NCBI GenBank assembly: GCA_002704665.1
Contig: PAHB01000071.1
Coordinates: 1 to 11,001, forward strand
DNA from: Pseudomonadota bacterium
Lineage (GTDB): Bacteria; Pseudomonadota; Gammaproteobacteria; Burkholderiales; Eutrophovitaceae
Reading direction: 5' to 3'
Length of the DNA stretch: 11,001 nucleotides
Positions within the stretch are counted from its first letter, which is position 1; every line of letters starts with the position of its first letter. The notes under the pieces are model-generated. The model saw nothing but the letters and a program-made list of their open reading frames with translations, was not told where the DNA came from and ran no database searches. The position numbers were made by a program, and so were the translations under genes. Below, one piece after another: positions 6,362 through 11,001 of this stretch.

Positions 6362-6761
6362 AAGAAAACTGGTGAAAACGAATAAGGTGGCATTGGATTA
6401 ATACTAATCTAAAGTACAACGGTACGTTGGCGGTCAGGCATTGGTGCATGGAAAAAACTCTATTTAGAGGGATATACGGATTTTTTTGTCGGATTGTCAT
6501 GATTTTATTTATTTCTAAAAAAAGTAATCATGGGTAGACTAGACTGCAGTGACCTCGATTTATTTACCTGCGTTGCTCAAATAGACACACTGTAAAAAGT
6601 TCTCTGATGGATTTGAAACAAACCGGTTTTCGGGACAGCTCAATAAAGAGCTGTATGAAAAAAAAATAGTAGCATTCGTCAATCCCTCATTACCGTGTCT
6701 TGTTTTAAAACCATCTTGATAAAACCATTCGGTATCATTGTTATTTCAAGAAGTTGAGGTT
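6362..6761. other. Convergent intergenic stretch without a supported gene
   Basis: This 400-base gap separates the DUF1330 gene and the minus-strand exported-protein gene, which converge on it. It contains a 7-bp inverted repeat CATGATT/AATCATG (6498-6504 and 6526-6532), the palindrome AAACCGGTTT (6620-6629) and a perfect 7-bp hairpin at 6635-6654. None has a U-run in the right place for an intrinsic terminator of either gene. The only small open frame with an ATG (6448 onward, 29 codons) lacks a ribosome binding site. Confidence 0.5.
6635..6654. repeat. Perfect 7-bp hairpin in the convergent gap
   Basis: ACAGCTC and GAGCTGT pair perfectly around AATAAA. On the plus strand the stem is followed by ATG and a run of nine A; on the minus strand nine T precede it rather than follow. 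It is therefore not a textbook terminator in either direction, though it lies where one is expected. Confidence 0.45.
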
Positions 6762-7625
6762 TTAGTGATATTTGTCTTGAAATTCCTGAATAAACGGTTT
6801 GAGATCATTCTTCTTAGAAAGAACTTGAGAACGTAAATGAGTCGCTACGTCTTCGGCATATATATGAACCTCGTGTACACCTTGTATCATCATCATTTTC
6901 ATAAACTCTACCCCTGGACCTCGGCTAGCGAACCGCATCGTATTTTCAAATCCTGTTAAATCATAAATTGGGTTTAGTGTCGTATAATTCGGTTCCATTT
7001 CTTCGTGCTTGCACGGATTATTTACATGGGCAAATTTCCCGCATCCGAAACTACCCTTCAGCTCGTAGGTTTTAATCTGCAGCTCTTTCATCTCTTTCTC
7101 CGAGCCTCGAAGTCCCCATCGAACGACTCTGTCTGTTCCAAGCGTATAGAAGGTCAGCGACAGTTCTCCAACGTAGTATTCAATAACTTTTCTTTGAAGT
7201 GCGCCTCCTTTACTTTTAAAATGCACAGCGACCTCGTCTGCCCCTTCGGCATCTAAAATTCGATGGGTATGACCGTACCAAGCGTCTCTCAGCCAGCTGG
7301 GCTTTATGATTTTTTCTTCAATAGTGAGATCTGCGCCGTCGATAAGAAAACTTTCGGCCTCAGCCCATACATGATTGTCCTCATGCCATAAGTCTTGGCG
7401 TAACTGATTTTCTTTTCCAACTTGAGTTAGGAGGTCTTTGGCTTGTAGAATCGCGGCTTGCTTGGCATAGACTCTGGCAATGTATTTAGGTAGTGTCGTG
7501 TCTAGTTCATCTACTAGCCTAGTCACAGCATCTTCTTTTAATTCCTCATAAGTAGGGTCCTCTTGAGCAAAGCCTGTTGTGCCAAGTAGTGTCAGTTTGA
7601 TTAGAAGAATGATTCTAATTAACAA
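6762..7625 (-). CDS. Exported protein of unknown function
   Basis: A 287-residue protein. The start is TTG 7625, supported by AGGA six bases upstream and by the signal peptide it completes (MLIRIILLIKLTLLGTTGFA, cleavage probably after residue 20); no ATG lies near this end. The mature protein is periplasmic and I do not recognise its family. Visible features: an acidic, helical first part (about 25-80, with KEDAVTRLVDELDTTLP); a Trp/His-rich middle (WHEDNHVWAEAE, WLRDAWYGHTHRILDAEGAD, about 80-130); and two cysteines, Cys195 and Cys205 (FGCGKFAHVNNPCKH), spaced for a disulfide or a metal site with nearby His. It ends at a basic helix. The part around residues 125-165 faintly resembles DUF2059-type periplasmic proteins, but not enough to assign. 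A possible 29-codon exported-peptide ORF lies 104 bases upstream on the same strand. Confidence 0.75.
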   Translation of the reverse strand: MLIRIILLIKLTLLGTTGFAQEDPTYEELKEDAVTRLVDELDTTLPKYIARVYAKQAAILQAKDLLTQVGKENQLRQDLWHEDNHVWAEAESFLIDGADLTIEEKIIKPSWLRDAWYGHTHRILDAEGADEVAVHFKSKGGALQRKVIEYYVGELSLTFYTLGTDRVVRWGLRGSEKEMKELQIKTYELKGSFGCGKFAHVNNPCKHEEMEPNYTTLNPIYDLTGFENTMRFASRGPGVEFMKMMMIQGVHEVHIYAEDVATHLRSQVLSKKNDLKPFIQEFQDKYH

Positions 7626-7729
7626 AATTTATCCTATTAGATCTATGTAAACAATTGTGTAATGATTCAATAAGGTAATGGTGATCCCAGCTGTATCGAA
7701 AAATAAACGTCTTTCATATGTTTTCCCCC

Positions 7730-7819
7730 TCACTTTTTAGGACATTTAGGCAGGTTACTCTCAGCCCAAATCGGGGATGCTTGAAATAAAGGTAGAAATA
7801 AAAGAAGTGGAACTCTCAT
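7730..7819 (-). CDS. Possible 29-residue exported peptide, or N-terminal remnant of a secreted protein
   Basis: From ATG 7819 with GGGAAGG four bases upstream, the frame gives a clean signal peptide (MRVPLLLFLPLFQASPIWAE, cleavage near IWA-ES) and then only SNLPKCPKK before TGA. A signal peptide followed by almost nothing is odd. The start of the mature part, with LPxCP shortly after cleavage, resembles the N-terminus of small secreted MORN-repeat proteins, so this may be a truncated remnant of one; that is inference. A longer frame with an upstream start exists, but its extra residues look non-coding and would bury the signal peptide. It lies upstream of the exported-protein gene on the same strand. 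Confidence 0.35.
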   Translation of the reverse strand: MRVPLLLFLPLFQASPIWAESNLPKCPKK

Positions 7820-8205
7820 CGTGCCTTCCCTTGATACAAGTTTATAGTTGTTCAAATAATACCCCTTTTTCGAGAGGAGGTAAAAATAAGGGAATCTACC
7901 TGAAAAACCCGCACAGCCCGTAGACATTAGAAAATTATCTAACAAATAGTCTAGTACAGTTTTTGGTCGACCTCGACGCTCGGGTGAAAATAAGAGCCCT
8001 TGAATTGTTAGATGAATCGGTTAGGCTGTTCACCAAGCGGGGTGAAATTAGGGTAAAGCAATGAACTGCCGACGAGTTGGAGGAAAGTCTGACAGAAAAA
8101 CTATAAATGATTGAAACCATTCATATCAAGGGTGATTTATAGTTCGAAAACGTAGACAATAGTTCATATCCACATTCGAGTAGATTTTGTGAAAAAGGGA
8201 AACTT
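7820..8205. other. Intergenic stretch ahead of the enolase-superfamily gene
   Basis: This 386-base stretch contains the second copy of AGGTAAAAATAAG (7878-7890) and a plus-strand frame with coding-like composition interrupted by stops (7924-8106, listed separately). The last 100 bases are A/T-rich and should hold the promoter of the gene at 8206. No hairpin with a T-run was found. Confidence 0.4.
7924..8106 (+). pseudogene. Possible decayed short gene (helical protein fragment with in-frame stop)
   Basis: One plus-strand frame reads as a plausible charged amphipathic helix: LVDLDARVKIRALELLDESV, then RLFTKRGEIRVKQ, then TGA (8062-8064). After the stop it continues in the same frame as TADELEESLTEKL to TAA (8104-8106). 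Composition on both sides of the stop looks protein-like, the pattern of a gene broken by a nonsense mutation. The only usable starts are TTG 7963 or GTG 7984, and neither has a good ribosome binding site. I do not recognise a family. Chance is a real alternative for so short a stretch. Confidence 0.25.
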
Positions 8206-9393
8206 ATGAAAATAAAAAAATACGAAATTAAGCATTGTAATGCCGGGTGGAGAGATTTTTCTTTCTTAAAAATTGTAACAGATGAAGGTATTTCAGGTAT
8301 TTCAGAATATAACGAATGTTATGGGAGCCCGGGATTAAGTACAATCATCAGAAGGTTTATGGATAAAATTTTGAATCATGACCCTATTTGTCATGAAAAA
8401 ATTCACCAATTTTTATATGCTTGCTCTAGACAAGCTCCAGGAGGAATAGCTCAACAAGCTATTGCAGCTATAGAAAATGCATTACTTGATATTAAAGGAA
8501 AATACTTAAATGTTCCTGTACACACATTATTGGGAGGTGCAGTAAGAGATAAACTACCTCTATATTGGTCTCATTGTGGTACATACAGAATTTCAGAGGA
8601 ATTATCTAAAATAATGGAAAAACCTCAAGTCAAGACACTTGAAGATTTAAAACAACTGGGAAAAGATGTTAAGGAAGCAGGGTATAAAGGCCTTAAAACT
8701 AATATTTTTACTTTTGCAGAAAAACCTATATTGGAAATGCAAGGTTTTGGTCGCGGTTCAGGATGGCCAGAGCTCAACGTTGATAAGCAAATAATTGATG
8801 GACTTATCAAACAAATTGACTCCCTAAGATCAGGGGCAGGAGATAATATGGGTATCCACTTGGATCTAAATTTTAACTTTAAGACTGAGGGCTATTTGCA
8901 AATTACTAGAGCGCTTGATGATCTAAAGTTAACCTGGTTTGAAATTGATTTATATCATCCCGAAGGCTTACGAAGAATAAGAGATGCCAACAAAACTCCT
9001 ATTGCCTCATGTGAATCTTTATTTGGCATTAGAGAATTCAGGCCATTTTTTGAAAATGCGTCTATGGATGTAGCTATTATTGATATTCCATGGAATGGGA
9101 TATGGCTAGGAATGAAAATTGCAGCAATTGCTGAATCTTATGAAACAAATGTTGCACCTCATAATTTTTATGGGAACCTATCTACACTTATGAGTGCTCA
9201 TTTTTGTGCAGCTGTGCCTAATTTTCGAGTGATGGAAATAGATCCAGATGATGTTCCATGGAAAGATGATATTTTGACATGGAAACCTGAAATAATTAAT
9301 GGGGATTTATTAGTTCCAAAGAAACCAGGATGGGGAGCTGAGCTAAATGAAGAAATGTTCAATATGCATCCACCAAAATTTATAAAGGAATAA
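8206..9393 (+). CDS. Enolase-superfamily enzyme (mandelate racemase/muconate lactonizing type, probable sugar-acid dehydratase or racemase)
   Basis: A 395-residue enzyme from ATG 8206 with AAGGG six bases upstream; full length for the family. The N-terminal capping domain (1-110) ends with the family signature AIENALLDIKGKY and PVHTLLGG (about 89-111). The barrel follows. Metal ligands are Asp220 (IHLDLNFN), Glu246 (WFEIDL) and Glu270 (ASCESL). The second-half base is the His319/Asp293 dyad (VAPHN and IIDIPWNG), which points to the mandelate racemase branch. The first-half base position reads KTN (Lys164-Thr165-Asn166) instead of the KxK of mandelate racemase. Such enzymes abstract the proton alpha to a carboxylate with Mg2+, leading to dehydration or epimerisation of sugar acids. 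The substrate cannot be read. Its codon use is strongly A/T-ending, more so than the aldolase gene at the left edge. It stands alone between a broken region and the second cyclase. Confidence 0.88.
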   Translation: MKIKKYEIKHCNAGWRDFSFLKIVTDEGISGISEYNECYGSPGLSTIIRRFMDKILNHDPICHEKIHQFLYACSRQAPGGIAQQAIAAIENALLDIKGKYLNVPVHTLLGGAVRDKLPLYWSHCGTYRISEELSKIMEKPQVKTLEDLKQLGKDVKEAGYKGLKTNIFTFAEKPILEMQGFGRGSGWPELNVDKQIIDGLIKQIDSLRSGAGDNMGIHLDLNFNFKTEGYLQITRALDDLKLTWFEIDLYHPEGLRRIRDANKTPIASCESLFGIREFRPFFENASMDVAIIDIPWNGIWLGMKIAAIAESYETNVAPHNFYGNLSTLMSAHFCAAVPNFRVMEIDPDDVPWKDDILTWKPEIINGDLLVPKKPGWGAELNEEMFNMHPPKFIKE

Positions 9394-9654
9394 TACGAAA
9401 ATACTGAACCAGTAGACTGCGAGATTCTTCTTTTCTATCCGGTGGTTTTTGAACTGATGAAACCATATGCTAACTTTTTATGAGTTGGGGATGTATTTTC
9501 AAAATCTGTCAAATTAATTGAGTATATTAATAGTAAATAGAAGCCTTAAAAAAGGGGAAGGCAAACCCAGACCGTTTTAAAAACGATTGAGATATTAAGT
9601 GGCAATTAATGGGAGGTGTTTTTGAGGTATATTTGTTGGCACTGAGGAGGCTAG
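9394..9654. promoter_or_regulatory. Leader region of the second cyclase gene
   Basis: This A/T-rich gap has no gene. Its last 40 bases match the leader of the first cyclase: GGTGTTTTTGAGGTATATTTG (9615-9635) against 4116-4135, and the final CTAGGTG including the start. GCCTT/AAGGC and CGTTTT/AAAACG short inverted repeats occur at 9540-9590, but none looks like a terminator. Confidence 0.4.
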
Positions 9655-11001
9655 GTGAAAAAAATACTTATTGATAAAAAAAATATCGAACTTCCCGCTG
9701 CAGATGAATTAGAAATCTCGGGAGCTTTGATTAGTTCTACAATTAAACAGATGGCGAGTTTGGGGAGCGTTGGCGAATCCGTTTTAGAGCGGCATGGTAT
9801 CAAACGCGTTGGTCTAAAAAAAAGATATTCCAACAATCTGCGAAATTCTTTATGGGATGAGGTGTACGATCGTTACGGACCTTATGCACTTTTTGTGATG
9901 GGTTTTGATCAGTCAGCACATCAAAAGACAGTAAATGCAATGGAAAAAGAGATTCGTAATTACGCGAAGAACATTGGTATTTCCAAAAAAGATATTGATC
10001 ATTTTTTTGATATGAATAATAAAGGAAAAGAAAGTCGGATCGATAGTGTGCCGGATCAGTTAGTGATGGAGCGTGTGCTTAACTTAGACATGCTGACAAC
10101 TGGTTTATTAGTGGGCAAGTTGTACGGATTAAAACCTGAGATTCAATATCCTTTACCCAAAATAATAAGTTTAGAAAATGGGAGATATCAAATCGCTTAC
10201 TTTGCCGCACATGGATTGAGGCACGAAGCATATTTTCGAGGGAATCGAACTAATCAGTATACTCAATATTTTGGGGAATTTTGGAAATTCGAGATTATAT
10301 TTAATCAAAAGCAGTCTCACGAGGAAAACGGATGGGCATACTTAGTTTTTGAATTGGTGTTAAGTAGACATCTTTCAGATTCCAGCATTCCAGAGTTACT
10401 AGCAGAAAAAAAACATAAACTACGCGATAAATTTATGAGGCTAGTTCTTGATGAGGTTGAATCAGAAAAAAAGAAATCTAATGTGTTATCCGAACAACTT
10501 AGTAAATATGTTCCGCCTCAAATTCACACTGCTCTAGTCGAAGGACGTTATGACACGGAAATTACTACTCGCCGTAAAAAGTTAGCGATTTTTTTTAGTG
10601 ATATCGAGAATTTCACGTCTACCTCTGAGGGTCTCCAACCTGAGGATTTAACGAAGTATCTTAATGAGTATTTTTCAGAGATGACCACAATCGCTTTAGA
10701 TTGCGGAGCTACCATTGATAAGTATATTGGAGATGCGATGATGGTCTTCTTCGGTGATCCCCAGAGTAAAGGAGAGAGAAATGACGCTAGATCCTGCGTG
10801 AAAATGGCTTTAACGATGCAAGAAAGGATGAAAGAGTTACAGGAGAAATGGGGTAGCGAGGGGTTTGCCCATCCTTTTCAAGTTCGAATGGGGATGAACA
10901 CGGGATATTGTAATGTGGGTAACTTTGGTAGTGATCAGAGATTGACTTACACGATTATCGGTGGAGAGGTAAATGTCGCACAAAGGTTGGAGGCGAGTGC
11001 T
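9655..11001 (+). CDS. Class III adenylate/guanylate cyclase with an unknown N-terminal domain (second copy, C-terminus beyond the window)
   Basis: Paralogue of the cyclase at 4157, with 449 residues visible; the frame is open at the edge. The start is GTG 9655 after GAGGAGG. The N-terminal region (1-about 250) aligns at the same positions as the first copy in its first part: YSNNLRNSLWDEVYDRYG (58-75) against YSPRLRLGLWDSILDRYG. After that it diverges almost completely. A coiled linker (about 250-285) leads into SEQLSKYVPPQIH and the cyclase domain. Catalytic residues are all present: Asp316, Asp360, Lys356, Thr433, Asn440 and Arg444. From N319 to P369 (51 residues) the two proteins are identical, and again for 32 residues from N415 to E446. 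It should make the same cyclic nucleotide as the first copy but respond to a different input. What is lost at the edge is the end of the cyclase domain and any tail. Confidence 0.92.
   Translation, partial: MKKILIDKKNIELPAADELEISGALISSTIKQMASLGSVGESVLERHGIKRVGLKKRYSNNLRNSLWDEVYDRYGPYALFVMGFDQSAHQKTVNAMEKEIRNYAKNIGISKKDIDHFFDMNNKGKESRIDSVPDQLVMERVLNLDMLTTGLLVGKLYGLKPEIQYPLPKIISLENGRYQIAYFAAHGLRHEAYFRGNRTNQYTQYFGEFWKFEIIFNQKQSHEENGWAYLVFELVLSRHLSDSSIPELLAEKKHKLRDKFMRLVLDEVESEKKKSNVLSEQLSKYVPPQIHTALVEGRYDTEITTRRKKLAIFFSDIENFTSTSEGLQPEDLTKYLNEYFSEMTTIALDCGATIDKYIGDAMMVFFGDPQSKGERNDARSCVKMALTMQERMKELQEKWGSEGFAHPFQVRMGMNTGYCNVGNFGSDQRLTYTIIGGEVNVAQRLEASA

Noticed and set aside
6448..6537. A 29-codon plus-strand frame with hydrophobic middle in the convergent gap
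   Set aside because: No ribosome binding site, and it begins within featureless A/T-rich DNA.
6635..6663. Hairpin with a homopolymer run as a rho-independent terminator
   Set aside because: The run is A on the strand where it follows the stem, and T precedes the stem on the other strand, so neither direction gives stem plus U-tract.
7730..7945. Longer 71-codon version of the exported-peptide frame
   Set aside because: It would place the signal peptide in the middle of the protein; the internal ATG at 7819 has a ribosome binding site and gives a natural start.

Overview
The window looks like chromosome from a low-GC Gram-negative bacterium, most probably a proteobacterium. Genes are compact and single-strand runs are short. 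Most starts have purine-rich ribosome binding sites, and two products carry clear signal peptides. Family membership (RhlE-like DEAD-box helicase, DUF2798, DUF1330, FAS1, class III cyclases of the IGGEVN type) fits a free-living proteobacterium. I see no rRNA, tRNA, CRISPR array, IS element or phage gene. The taxon cannot be fixed more closely from the sequence alone.

Layout, left to right. A class II aldolase/adducin-family gene on the minus strand runs off the left edge (1-635). A divergent, exported single-domain fasciclin (FAS1) protein follows (943-1569). Next is a small minus-strand membrane protein of the DUF2798 family (1795-2034). A DEAD-box RNA helicase on the minus strand (2509-3777) lacks an in-frame ATG, GTG or TTG at its true N-terminus. 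It appears to start at ATT and is preceded by an unannotated 35-codon membrane-peptide ORF (3773-3880) whose stop codon overlaps that ATT. A GTG-started class III adenylate/guanylate cyclase is divergent from it (4157-5788). Then come a DUF1330-type protein (5972-6361), an unrecognised exported protein on the minus strand (6762-7625) with a possible 29-codon signal-peptide ORF ahead of it, and an enolase-superfamily sugar-acid dehydratase/racemase-like gene (8206-9393). A second cyclase (9655 to beyond the right edge) is a paralogue of the first.

Two themes stand out. First, the two cyclases share the same architecture: a cytoplasmic N-terminal domain of unknown function, a coiled-coil linker and a class III catalytic domain. 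The catalytic halves are nearly identical and the N-terminal halves strongly diverged, which suggests one output wired to two inputs. Part of the catalytic region shows unusually few silent differences, as expected from gene conversion. Second, the leader of the helicase transcript is rich in mutually exclusive pairings around the Shine-Dalgarno sequence and start of the small ORF. Together with the ATT start, this suggests a translationally controlled helicase operon. The remaining genes look like ordinary metabolic or envelope functions without an obvious common pathway.
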